Counted from the first letter of the stretch, positions 5,727-13,876 are shown. The stretch: 18,415 bases of DNA from Bacteroidales bacterium (GCA_017507285.1 JAFWBF010000183.1:1-18415), one strand, 5' to 3'. Translations and numbers: made by a program. Notes: generated by a model from the sequence alone, not told the origin.

Positions 5727-7664
5727 TTATTTTGCTATGATGATTTTTGTTGTATATTGTTGTTTTGTGTTGTTATCTACGGCTTTTATCATATATAGTC
5801 CGTTGGCAAATTCTGCTGTACTTATTCCTTTGGATAGAGGTTTGGCATAAACGCATTTGCCCTGCATATTATATATATATATAGTGTAATTTTCTCTAGG
5901 TCTATCATTTGGCATACTTACAAATATTCTGTCCTTGGCCGGATTGGGGTATGCTTTTATGGTTTGGGTCTCGGTCATAGTATGATTATTGTTTATGCCC
6001 ACAGTGGCTTTTGCGCCAAAGTATGGCCTTATCATTAAAGCTCCGGCTAGGATACTTTGCTGCCACTCCATACCTGTTTTGTAATAAATATGTTGTCGGG
6101 CATCGTTGTTGCGGTCGAAACCAAGATTTATGAACGATCTTGAATGTTGTTCAAAACCTACATATATAGTGCCGTTTACCTTTACTCCGCGTTCCAAAAT
6201 GTAACGTTTGTATTGGTTCATTTCGCCAAATTGGGGGTAGCAATATTTTTCGCTCTTGTATATAATCGTTCCGGGTGTTCCATTATTGTCGTCCCATATT
6301 GTTATGTAGAAAGGTATTTCAGAGTTTTCGTTGTTCATCGTTTGATTGAAAAACATATCGATGGCTGTAAGAGTGTCGGAGGTGTTGAGTTTGAACTTGT
6401 AAGCCAGTGACATTACGTTGTTCGACGATGTAAGTCCGTAGCCGTTTTCGGCACTGCCATCGTCGTAGGCATAATAGTTGTCGAATATTTGATTGAATAT
6501 TATTGTATCGTTTTCTGCATGAAGGTCGCCGGTAATACCGTTCTTTATTATATGTTTTATTTTAAATATTGATGGCGAGTTTGTGTTTACTGTAAATGTG
6601 AAATCTATTGGCGGATTGGCGTGAGCTTCTGCTGTTTGGTACAGTCCCGAAGGGAAGAACGGCGATATATTGTCGTGTCCACCACTATAGGTGTTTACCA
6701 AGCTGCCGTTATCTTGTTCCACCACATACGAGTAGTTGCATTCCAATGCAGTGGAATACAGGTTTGTGATGGTAAGTTCGGAATTGGTTTTCATGTTGCT
6801 TTGTCGGAATTGTTTTGACGGCATGGCATTGTAATCTTTTAGGAATGACGGTGCCGGCAAAACAAAAGCTATGTCTCTTATTGTACTATCGGTGCATGAA
6901 CGTAAGTTGTTTATGTATACATAATCGATGTTCCATTGGTCTGTGTTGCCGGCTATTCCGGGTTTTGCACTATTATCTAACGAGCAGTAGTTTCGGAAAC
7001 GGAACCTAAAAGTATTTGAAAAGTAAACGCTATCGGTTATTGCTATACATACATATTTGAAAAAGAATCCGGTATTTGCATGTAATGTATCTAATTCAAA
7101 TCCTGCCGATGCCCATACGGTGTTCCACCTATTGTTTTTGGCATCGAAAAAGTCGAGCATAAGCGAATCGTCTACCGAAGGTGCGTCGCCTACTCTTTCC
7201 CACATATTGCCATATCCTCCACCCGGCTGAAAGTAAAAACTCAGATATATGGAGTCGGCAGCTGTTACAGCTTTTTTGTATGGCACAAACAGAGAGTCGA
7301 GCCTTATGGGGTTTGATGTAAGGGTATCGGCTGCAAATAGTGATGTGTTGGCAGAGCTATGCATATTACCATATCTATCTAAGGCATCTAGTGTGGCTAC
7401 ACCTATGGTAGGAGGGAATATTGCGTAGGAGGAGTTGATGTATACATGTTCGTCGCTCCACAATAGGCTGTTTGGATAACCGTTATAGTTAGAAAAATCG
7501 TCAAAAAAAGGAAGTTGCAATATGTTGTCAGACTTAGAATGTTTTTTTGTTTGCTTGGCAAGCTGTTGCAAAACAGCGTTGCTTTCAAGTCCTACAAGCG
7601 ATTCCTGGGCATACAACCAATTGACACAAAAGTATAAACACAAAACACAAAACACATTTTTCAT
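5727..7664 (-). CDS. Exported protein with C-terminal T9SS sorting domain, function unknown
   Basis: About 645 residues from ATG 7664. The N-terminus MKNVFCVLCLYFCVNWLYAQ is a signal peptide. In-frame ATGs at 7679 and 7670 would only lengthen the N-region, so the start is uncertain by a few codons. The C-terminal ~80 residues form a type A T9SS sorting domain: YPNPAKDRIFV, a YIYNMQGK strand, FANGLYMIKA, and a basic end KIIIAK. The protein should cross the outer membrane by T9SS and be released or anchored at the surface. A YYAYDDGSAENGYGL segment followed by a beta-rich stretch is a motif common in exported Bacteroidota proteins and suggests a jelly-roll or Ig-like module. No catalytic motif is visible. 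It sits between a PASTA membrane protein and rluD on one strand. Confidence 0.85.
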   Translation of the reverse strand: MKNVFCVLCLYFCVNWLYAQESLVGLESNAVLQQLAKQTKKHSKSDNILQLPFFDDFSNYNGYPNSLLWSDEHVYINSSYAIFPPTIGVATLDALDRYGNMHSSANTSLFAADTLTSNPIRLDSLFVPYKKAVTAADSIYLSFYFQPGGGYGNMWERVGDAPSVDDSLMLDFFDAKNNRWNTVWASAGFELDTLHANTGFFFKYVCIAITDSVYFSNTFRFRFRNYCSLDNSAKPGIAGNTDQWNIDYVYINNLRSCTDSTIRDIAFVLPAPSFLKDYNAMPSKQFRQSNMKTNSELTITNLYSTALECNYSYVVEQDNGSLVNTYSGGHDNISPFFPSGLYQTAEAHANPPIDFTFTVNTNSPSIFKIKHIIKNGITGDLHAENDTIIFNQIFDNYYAYDDGSAENGYGLTSSNNVMSLAYKFKLNTSDTLTAIDMFFNQTMNNENSEIPFYITIWDDNNGTPGTIIYKSEKYCYPQFGEMNQYKRYILERGVKVNGTIYVGFEQHSRSFINLGFDRNNDARQHIYYKTGMEWQQSILAGALMIRPYFGAKATVGINNNHTMTETQTIKAYPNPAKDRIFVSMPNDRPRENYTIYIYNMQGKCVYAKPLSKGISTAEFANGLYMIKAVDNNTKQQYTTKIIIAK

Positions 7665-7731
7665 TCGCATAATTACCATCAAAATACTATTAAAACATTA
7701 AAAAATCGCTTACTCATTCTTTTTCTCAGAC

Positions 7732-7753
7732 CATACAACCAGCTAGTTGTATG
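7732..7753. repeat. Perfect 8-bp inverted repeat between the PASTA and T9SS-protein genes
   Basis: CATACAAC (7732-7739) and GTTGTATG (7746-7753) flank a 6-nt loop. No T-tract follows on the minus strand, the direction of transcription, so it is not a standard terminator. It may be an operator or an mRNA processing or attenuating hairpin. Confidence 0.4.
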
Positions 7754-7779
7754 ACCTAACTATACATTTCTTCGAGGTC

Positions 7780-8649
7780 TTACCAATTGAAAGAAGTTTC
7801 ACTTTCTTCGTCAACCACTTCTTCGTCGGTAATGGACGATGTGTCTATCTTAAAATTTTTGACCAGCTTGTTGAAGTCTGTTGTATTTTCCGATTCGTAC
7901 CATATTTCTACTGTCGTGCCCAATTGCAATCTTGAACGTCCGTTGTAGTCGGGTGATTGTTTTGCCACACGCACATAGCGTGGATCAACATCGGCAGGGT
8001 AATGCTCTTTACCAACGTTTAGCGACGCCGAAAGTATGGTTCGGCGAGCATCTTCGGGAGTTTTGCCCAATACAAATGGAGCAATGGTTACGGATTCTTC
8101 CTGAATGTCGCCCTTTCCAACAGTAAGGTCAATATACGAACCTTTTTCTACCATAGTATTTTCCGCTACCATTCGGCCTTTGTGATATTGTTCAAGCACA
8201 GCATTTTTAAACTCGCTTTCCACAAAACTAAGTTTGCCACCTTGCAAACCGGCTCCTTCCAATTCCGATATTGCACGCCGAACGGTCATGTCTATAACAT
8301 CGGGTACATGAATTTTTTCGGGGCTGTAGGACGATATTGTAATATATACCTTACGTCCGGGTTTGACATTTTCGTGCGCTATGGGGTCTTGTGTAAGTAC
8401 AATTCCACCTTCGCTATTGGCCACAAAAACAGAATCTATAACAATAAATTCCAATTGTGTCGACTCCGGAAAGGAACTTAAATCGGATATATTGTGCCCA
8501 ACAATTTCGGGAACAATAAACTCCTGTCCGTGGCGGCTATAATGTTTCAAAAAGAAATATACACCTATAAGGATTATTACGCTGACGCCAAACATCAGCA
8601 ATAAGTGCTTAAATAGCGGATACTTGTAGAAGAATTCTTTAATATTCAT
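7780..8649 (-). CDS. Membrane-anchored protein with three PASTA domains
   Basis: 289 residues from ATG 8649 (MNIKEFFYKYPLFKHLLLMF). A short cytoplasmic end is followed by one membrane segment (about 14-34) and three extracytoplasmic PASTA repeats: roughly 44-107 (VPEIVG...VKPGRKVYITIS), 112-182 (VPDVIDMTVRRAISEL...VEKGSYIDLTVGKG) and 189-260 (APFVLGKTPEDARRTIL...LQLGTTVEIWY). PASTA domains are known from penicillin-binding proteins and Ser/Thr kinases, where they bind muropeptides or position the enzyme at the wall. Here no kinase or transpeptidase domain is attached, so a role as peptidoglycan sensor or scaffold in the periplasm is inferred. The frame stays open upstream to an ATG at 8829, but that extra 60 residues would precede the membrane anchor and has no family support. 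First gene of the unit with the T9SS protein and rluD. Confidence 0.88.
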   Translation of the reverse strand: MNIKEFFYKYPLFKHLLLMFGVSVIILIGVYFFLKHYSRHGQEFIVPEIVGHNISDLSSFPESTQLEFIVIDSVFVANSEGGIVLTQDPIAHENVKPGRKVYITISSYSPEKIHVPDVIDMTVRRAISELEGAGLQGGKLSFVESEFKNAVLEQYHKGRMVAENTMVEKGSYIDLTVGKGDIQEESVTIAPFVLGKTPEDARRTILSASLNVGKEHYPADVDPRYVRVAKQSPDYNGRSRLQLGTTVEIWYESENTTDFNKLVKNFKIDTSSITDEEVVDEESETSFNW

Positions 8650-8673
8650 GGTTTTATATAAATATATCTGTTT

Positions 8674-8704
8674 TCGACATAATTTTGAATCTAAATAACT
8701 CAAA
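8674..8704 (-). promoter_or_regulatory. Candidate promoter of the PASTA gene
   Basis: On the minus strand TTTG (plus 8701-8704) lies 19 bp before TATGTCGA (plus 8674-8681), a partial fit to TAnnTTTG, about 25 bp upstream of ATG 8649. Confidence 0.35.
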
Positions 8705-8838
8705 GTGCGTTTTATTATTGTTTGAAAAGCAAATAAATTGTTGCCCATATCATCACTCTCCAAATCCATCGCCCGAAAAAGGTAGCGGATGCAATACATA
8801 TAACATCGAAAATTATGGTATATTGTCAATCTGTCGGA

Positions 8839-8868
8839 ACCCTATCATTAATCATTTTGCAATAGGGT
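8839..8868. repeat. 7-bp inverted repeat
   Basis: ACCCTAT (8839-8845) and ATAGGGT (8862-8868) are separated by 16 nt. GGTGTAAA at 8866-8873 recurs at 8889-8896. Part of the unusually structured gap between the divergent PASTA and stress-protein genes. Confidence 0.35.
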
Positions 8869-8903
8869 GTAAATATAGACAACACTATGGTGTAAAAAAA
8901 ACG

Positions 8904-8980
8904 CTCGTGATGTAGCTAAATCTCCCTCGTGATGTAGATGGATTTCCCTCGCGAGGAAAATCCATCTACATCACGAGGGA
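8904..8980. repeat. 22-bp tandem repeat running into a 58-bp near-perfect palindrome
   Basis: CTCGTGATGTAG occurs at 8904-8915 and 8926-8937, as part of two 22-bp units (8904-8925 and 8926-8947) alike at 17 of 22 positions. The second unit is the left side of a palindrome covering 8923-8980, centred on CCTCGCGAGG (8947-8956). Its 29-nt arms match at all but one position (8946 against 8957). It can form a cruciform in DNA or a very stable RNA hairpin. Unit 1 can also pair with the right arm; on the minus strand that 12-bp alternative stem ends near eight T residues (plus 8894-8901). No gene is transcribed into it, since the flanking genes point away. No transposase is nearby and I do not recognise the element. 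Confidence 0.85.
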
Positions 8981-9045
8981 AAAAACTTCGATTGGTAGTA
9001 ACGGAACATATTGGATACTAATCATTTTTTTACTCCTTCGGAATA

Positions 9046-9072
9046 GGTGTTTGCCGAACAACGGCAACCACC
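9046..9072. other. Hairpin upstream of the universal stress protein gene
   Basis: GGTGTTTGCCG (9046-9056) pairs with CGGCAACCACC (9062-9072) around a 5-nt loop with one mismatch. It lies 180 bp before ATG 9252 and is not followed by a T-tract. It may belong to a long 5' leader. I see no further feature in 9073-9251 and no known riboswitch. Confidence 0.4.
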
Positions 9073-9251
9073 ACACCAAAGAGCACCGAAACATTGGAAG
9101 CTGATGACATTGATTACTACTTAAAAAAAACTTTTTCGTTTACACAACTTTTATATCATTTTCTCGTTTTTAGGGCAATCTATAATGATAAATAAATTGT
9201 TTTATAACAATAAAGGAAAACAGAGTGTAACCATATTAATTGATACCTATT

Positions 9252-10070
9252 ATGGAAGAAATTATTGTAGGAATAGATTTTTCGAGAGGTTCGGAATGTG
9301 CAATAGAACTAGGTATAGATATTGCCAACCGAATGAAGCAAGATATGAAACTGGTATATGTAATATCCGAATCTGACGATGGTAAATCATTGGAAAAAGA
9401 TATTGAAAGCAAAATAAAGGCGCTGATATCGAAATACAGTCCGATGTTGCTCAAAACCAAGATGACCCATACGATAAGCCGGGGTAAAGTTTCGCAGGAG
9501 TTGGCATCAATAGCCAAGGCCGATGAAGCCACGATGGTGATAGTGGGCACACATGGAACCTCGGGCTACGAGAAGGACTGGATAGGTCGCAACGCCTACA
9601 AAACCATAGAAGATACCGAATGTCCGGTAATAACGGTGCGCGAAAACTTTAACTTCAACAAGGACTTGGAACGCATACTGGTACCCATAGATAGCTCTAT
9701 GGAAACCCGACAAAAGGTGCCAATGGCTACCAAAATAGCAAAATTGTTCAACTCAAAAATACATATATTGGGATTATATACATCAGAGTCGATAATGCCA
9801 ATGGTAAATAAATATGTAGAACAAGTAGAGAAGTATTTGCAGAAATACAGTATAGAATATACTACCGAAAAGATGGGTTGCGAAAACATCACCGACGCTA
9901 CATTGGAATATGCCTATAGCATAAACGCCGACTTGATTGTGATAATGACCGAGCAGGAAAAGAGATTTTCCAACATAATGCAAGGCTCGTATGCACAACA
10001 AATGATACACCGCTCAATGATACCGATTATGACCATACATCCCGAGGAAATAAATTCGGCCGCACGGTAA
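9252..10070 (+). CDS. Universal stress protein, two tandem Usp domains
   Basis: 272 residues from ATG 9252 (MEEIIVGIDFSRGSECAIEL); an in-frame TTG at 9240 is less likely. Two Usp folds follow each other: about 1-131 and 138-272 (RILVPIDSSMETRQ...). Usp proteins are cytoplasmic stress-induced dimers, some of which bind ATP. In the first domain the nucleotide loop G-x2-G-x9-G(S/T) is mostly present, VGTHG...GRN at 98-114, but Arg113 stands where Ser/Thr is usual. The second domain lacks the GxxG part and keeps only QGSYAQ. ATP binding is therefore uncertain. A SPOR protein and an M20 peptidase follow on the same strand (92 and 45 bp gaps, no terminator seen), suggesting a common transcript. Confidence 0.9.
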   Translation: MEEIIVGIDFSRGSECAIELGIDIANRMKQDMKLVYVISESDDGKSLEKDIESKIKALISKYSPMLLKTKMTHTISRGKVSQELASIAKADEATMVIVGTHGTSGYEKDWIGRNAYKTIEDTECPVITVRENFNFNKDLERILVPIDSSMETRQKVPMATKIAKLFNSKIHILGLYTSESIMPMVNKYVEQVEKYLQKYSIEYTTEKMGCENITDATLEYAYSINADLIVIMTEQEKRFSNIMQGSYAQQMIHRSMIPIMTIHPEEINSAAR

Positions 10071-10162
10071 TAAGATTTTTAAATATTATTCGGCAATAAA
10101 GAAGAGATATTTGCGTTAAAACAAAATATTAATTGACAAACTAAACGAATAAAATACACAAT

Positions 10163-10603
10163 ATGAAACGTGTGATAATATTTTTGCTCTTGGCTATGAT
10201 GGTATTTAACATCTATGCACAAAAAAGAGGAACAATTCAGATTGTTGGCGACCGAAAAGTATCCCACCTTGTTGATACTCATATAGAATTTAACGAACGA
10301 GTGAAAACAATACCGGGTTTCAGAATACAGATAGCATCGGTGTCCGGCAACAATTCAAAATCAAAAGCCTTTGCCATAAAAGAACAGTTTATCAGCGAAT
10401 ATCCCGAAATAAAAGCATATCTGGTATTTGATGAACCCAATTTCAAAGTAAAAGTGGGGGACTTTGTGAGCAAGCTAGATGCTTTCGTGTTTTTGCAAAA
10501 GATAAAATCGCAATACCCTTGTTCAATAATAAAAGACAATGTGTATCCGATATATAGCGATGATGAGGAACTTATAATTGAAACAGACGACGAACAGCCG
10601 TAA
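10163..10603 (+). CDS. Exported SPOR-domain protein
   Basis: 146 residues: a signal peptide (MKRVIIFLLLAMMVFNIYAQ, likely cut after Ala19), a linker, and a SPOR domain at about 52-128. The domain shows PGFRIQIAS, KAFAIKEQFISEYPEIKAYL, FKVKVGDFVSKLDAFVFLQK and a final SIIKDNVYPIY strand, followed by an acidic tail (DDEELIIETDDEQP). SPOR domains bind peptidoglycan stripped of stem peptides, mainly at division sites, so a periplasmic wall-binding role is inferred. It is a minimal SPOR protein without an enzymatic domain. Confidence 0.85.
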   Translation: MKRVIIFLLLAMMVFNIYAQKRGTIQIVGDRKVSHLVDTHIEFNERVKTIPGFRIQIASVSGNNSKSKAFAIKEQFISEYPEIKAYLVFDEPNFKVKVGDFVSKLDAFVFLQKIKSQYPCSIIKDNVYPIYSDDEELIIETDDEQP

Positions 10604-10648
10604 AAGACAAACTAAATAATTCACATATTAAATTTAATAATATACACC

Positions 10649-12007
10649 ATGGATTCAAAACAATATATCGAAACAAACAAAGATCGTTTTCTTGAAGAAT
10701 TATTTGAACTGATACGTATCCCATCAATAAGCTCGCAAAGCGAACATAAAGAAGATATGATACGCTGTGCCGAGAAATGGAAAGAATTTATATTGGCTGC
10801 CGGTGCCGATAAGGCCGAAGTGATGCCTACCGAAGGCAATCCAATAGTATATGGCGAAAAGATAGTAGATCCAAAACTTAAAACAGTTCTTGTTTATGGC
10901 CATTACGATGTGATGCCGGTAGACCCAATAGAACTTTGGAATACAGATCCTTTTGAACCCGTAGTGAAGGACGGAAAGATATGGGCTCGCGGTGCCGACG
11001 ACGATAAAGGTCAATCATTTATGCACGCCAAAGCTTTTGAAACTATGGTGAAGACCAATACCTTGCCTTGCAACGTGAAGTTTATGCTGGAAGGTGAAGA
11101 GGAGATAGGTTCAGGAAGTTTGGCAAAATGGATTGTTACTAACAAAGATTTGGTAAAAGCCGACGTGATATTGGTGTCGGATACCAGTATGATAGCTAGT
11201 GATGTGCCTTCGATAACTTCGGGGCTTAGAGGTTTGGCATATTGGGAAGTGGAAGTAACCGGACCCGCTGCCGACCTACACTCCGGTTTGTTTGGTGGTG
11301 CTGTGGCCAACCCTATCAATACTCTTTGTGAAATGGTAGCAGGAATGATGGACAAAAACAACCACATAACTATACCGGGATTCTACGACGATGTGGTGGA
11401 ATGTACAGCCGAGGAACGTGAAATGCTAAACAAAGCTCCTTATAGCGAAGAAGCTTACAAAGCAGGAGTGGGAGTGAAAGCTCTAAGAGGCGAAGCCGGA
11501 TACACCACCATCGAACGTGTGGGAATACGTCCAACTTTCGACCTATGTGGTATATGGGGCGGATACACAGGCGAAGGGTCAAAAACAGTATTGCCTTCTA
11601 AAGCATACGCAAAAATATCCAGCCGTTTGGTGCCAAACCAAGACCATGAAAAGATAGGACAGATGTTTAAACAATATTTCGAAAGCATAGCACCGGAATA
11701 TGTTACAGTAGAGGTGCGTTGCCTACACGGTGGTCAAGCATACGGATGCCCAATAGACTTGCCCGAATATAAGGCTGCCGAAGAAGCATATATCGAAACC
11801 TACGGAAAACGTCCTATACCTATGCGTAGCGGTGGAAGTATTCCTATTATTTCTGAATTTGAGAGAGTGCTTGGTATAAAATCTATACTCATGGGATTTG
11901 GCCTTGGTAGCGATGCTATACACTCGCCAAATGAAAATTACCGTATCGACCACTTCTACAAAGGTATCGAAACCATTATAGCATTCTACAAGCATTATGC
12001 AAAATAA
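10649..12007 (+). CDS. M20 family dipeptidase
   Basis: A 452-residue zinc metallopeptidase of the carnosinase/CNDP-like branch of M20, cytoplasmic since no signal peptide is seen. Metal and catalytic motifs are complete: VYGHYDV (His85, Asp87), RGADDDKGQ (bridging Asp118), EGEEEIGS (catalytic Glu141, metal Glu142), VSDTS (Asp168) and a C-terminal HSPNENYRID containing the last metal His. The lid domain sits between about 180 and 380, and RSGGSIPI matches the family's EGGSIP block. It cleaves short peptides; the actual substrate is unknown. It is the last gene of a probable Usp-SPOR-M20 transcript, ended by the terminator at 12030. Confidence 0.93.
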   Translation: MDSKQYIETNKDRFLEELFELIRIPSISSQSEHKEDMIRCAEKWKEFILAAGADKAEVMPTEGNPIVYGEKIVDPKLKTVLVYGHYDVMPVDPIELWNTDPFEPVVKDGKIWARGADDDKGQSFMHAKAFETMVKTNTLPCNVKFMLEGEEEIGSGSLAKWIVTNKDLVKADVILVSDTSMIASDVPSITSGLRGLAYWEVEVTGPAADLHSGLFGGAVANPINTLCEMVAGMMDKNNHITIPGFYDDVVECTAEEREMLNKAPYSEEAYKAGVGVKALRGEAGYTTIERVGIRPTFDLCGIWGGYTGEGSKTVLPSKAYAKISSRLVPNQDHEKIGQMFKQYFESIAPEYVTVEVRCLHGGQAYGCPIDLPEYKAAEEAYIETYGKRPIPMRSGGSIPIISEFERVLGIKSILMGFGLGSDAIHSPNENYRIDHFYKGIETIIAFYKHYAK

Positions 12008-12029
12008 TCAATAACAATACTAATATAGC

Positions 12030-12062
12030 AAAAGGTAGCGGCTTGATCGTTGCTACCTTTTT
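12030..12062 (+). terminator. Terminator after the M20 dipeptidase gene
   Basis: AAAAGGTAGC (12030-12039) pairs with GCTACCTTTT (12052-12061) around a 12-nt loop; the stem runs into five T residues. It ends only 15 bp before the DUF454 ATG, so some read-through into that gene is possible. Confidence 0.85.
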
Positions 12063-12077
12063 GCTTTAACTATATCA

Positions 12078-12443
12078 ATGAAAGAAAAACTATTAATAAC
12101 ATTATCATTTCTCAGTTTGGGATTGGGGATAGTGGGAATGTTTATTCCGATACTGCCCACAACTCCTTTTTTGCTTTTGTCGGCAACTCTGTTTGCAAAA
12201 AGTTCGGACTTCTATTACCAATGGCTACTTACACATAAACATTTTGGACCATATATAAAAGATTTTCAAGAAAACAAATCTATACCGCTGAGAATAAAAA
12301 TATTCAGCATATCGTTATTATGGCTAACCATATTGATAAGCATTATATTTGCAGCCAAGGGAATGTTGTGGCTTCAGATTATGCTTATGGCAATAGCCGT
12401 TGGGGTAAGCATACACATATTGTCGTTCAAAACTAAACGATAA
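12078..12443 (+). CDS. DUF454 (YbaN-like) small inner-membrane protein
   Basis: 121 residues with the DUF454 signature: GLGIVGMFIPILPTTPFLLL (17-36), then FAKSS, WLLTHKHFGPYIKDF, and a second pair of membrane segments (about 76-115). Three to four hydrophobic helices predict an integral inner-membrane protein. The biochemical role of the family is unknown. It starts right behind the dipeptidase terminator and lies 72 bp before nfeD; no separate promoter is evident, so it may depend on read-through or be read with nfeD. Confidence 0.85.
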   Translation: MKEKLLITLSFLSLGLGIVGMFIPILPTTPFLLLSATLFAKSSDFYYQWLLTHKHFGPYIKDFQENKSIPLRIKIFSISLLWLTILISIIFAAKGMLWLQIMLMAIAVGVSIHILSFKTKR

Positions 12444-12515
12444 AATTTTTATTTATAAGCATAACCAAAATAACATTTTTTAGTTTTAGACACTAACAAA
12501 TAAAAGTATAAGATA

Positions 12516-13853
12516 ATGAAACGTATATTACTATCTTTAATGATGAGTTGGCTTGTATTGGCAACTTTTGCCGAAGATAAGACAAAGATATACCTTTTCA
12601 AGTTGGAAGAAGATATAGCCCAACCGGCAGTGATGAGGGTTGAAAAGGCATTGGAAAAAGCCAAAGAAAACAATTCTGATTTGGTAATAATGCAGCTAAA
12701 CACTTTTGGTGGCGAACTAGCTGCTGCCGACAAGATACGAACCATGCTGCTACAGTCGGAAATACCTGTATGGGCATACATTAACAATAATGCTGCCTCG
12801 GCAGGTGCTTTGATTTCCATAGCTTGTGAACGCATATATATGCATTCCGGTTCCAGCATAGGTGCAGCCACAGTGGTGAATCAAACCGGAGAGGTTCAAC
12901 CCGATAAATATCAAAGCTATATGAGATCCCTGATGCGTACAACAGCCGAAACTCGTGGTAGACGACCAGATATAGCCGAAGCAATGGTTGATCCAGATAT
13001 TGAGGTGAAAGGTATTGTAGATAGTGGTAAAGTGCTTACATTTACCACCGAAGAAGCTATTGCTAACAATTACTGTGAAGGACAAGCTGAAAGTATTGCC
13101 GAACTGCTTAAAACAACCAATATAACTAGCTATACTATAGAGGAACAGCACTACACTCTTGTTGAAAAAATAATAAACTTCCTAATAAATCCAATGATAA
13201 GCGGACTACTGATAATGCTGATAATAGGTGGTATATATTTCGAATTCCAATCGCCGGGTATAGGATTTCCATTAGCAGTGGCAATATTGGGAGCATTGCT
13301 ATACTTTGCACCTCTATACCTCGAAGGACTTGCTGCCAATTGGGAAATAATAATATTTGTGATAGGTATAGTGCTATTGGCAATAGAGATATTTGTATTT
13401 CCCGGATTTGGTATTGCCGGGATAGGAGGTATAATATGTATAATTGGTGGCTTGGCTTTGAGTTTAATAGGAAATGTTGGTTTCGATTTCTCAATAGTCC
13501 CATCAAGTGATATGATACAAAGTTTTTCGACCGTGATAATATCGGTAAGCATAGCATTTCCATTAGCAATATGGTTAGGCAAAAAAATGTTTACCAATAA
13601 TATGTTTGGAGCTAAATTAGCATTGGTTGCCGAGCAAAAAGCATCTGAAGGATACACGGTATCGCAACCCGTCTTTAATTCTCTGATAGGTGAAAAAGGT
13701 GTCGCCGAAACAATATTGCGTCCATCGGGAAAGGTAAGGATAGCCAACGATGTTTATGATGCCGTAGCACAAATATCATATATAGAAAGAGGCGAAAAAA
13801 TAGTAGTGGTAGAACACGAAAATTCCAATCTTGTGGTTGCAAAAGTAGATTGA
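12516..13853 (+). CDS. nfeD: Long-form NfeD membrane-bound serine protease
   Basis: 445 residues in the three-part architecture of long NfeD proteins. A signal peptide (1-20) is followed by a ClpP-like protease domain (about 24-215) with the NTFGGELAAADKI block (62-74) and NNAASAGALIS (91-101), where Ser95 matches the nucleophile of the archaeal homologue PH1510. Lys131 is a candidate for the catalytic lysine. Four to five membrane segments follow (about 222-365), then a soluble OB-fold NfeD domain (about 385-445). The homologue cleaves hydrophobic tails of stomatin-type proteins. No SPFH/stomatin gene lies next to it here, which is unusual for the long form. DUF454 precedes it and rpsP follows with its own promoter. 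Confidence 0.9.
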   Translation: MKRILLSLMMSWLVLATFAEDKTKIYLFKLEEDIAQPAVMRVEKALEKAKENNSDLVIMQLNTFGGELAAADKIRTMLLQSEIPVWAYINNNAASAGALISIACERIYMHSGSSIGAATVVNQTGEVQPDKYQSYMRSLMRTTAETRGRRPDIAEAMVDPDIEVKGIVDSGKVLTFTTEEAIANNYCEGQAESIAELLKTTNITSYTIEEQHYTLVEKIINFLINPMISGLLIMLIIGGIYFEFQSPGIGFPLAVAILGALLYFAPLYLEGLAANWEIIIFVIGIVLLAIEIFVFPGFGIAGIGGIICIIGGLALSLIGNVGFDFSIVPSSDMIQSFSTVIISVSIAFPLAIWLGKKMFTNNMFGAKLALVAEQKASEGYTVSQPVFNSLIGEKGVAETILRPSGKVRIANDVYDAVAQISYIERGEKIVVVEHENSNLVVAKVD

Positions 13854-13876
13854 AAAACAAGAAAGAGAAAAAAAAT

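Noticed and set aside
7732..7753. Rho-independent terminator of the PASTA gene
   Set aside because: On the minus strand the stem is followed by GTCTGAGAAAAAG, without a T-tract.
8650..8829. 60-residue N-terminal extension of the PASTA protein from ATG 8829
   Set aside because: Cys/Tyr-rich, not family-like, it would bury the membrane anchor, and a candidate promoter lies within it.
8904..8980. Terminator for the PASTA or stress-protein gene
   Set aside because: Both genes are transcribed away from it, and neither strand has a T-tract directly after the main stem.
13151..13747. 198-codon ORF opposite nfeD
   Set aside because: Antisense shadow of the membrane segments of nfeD; Ile/Pro/Asn-rich translation.
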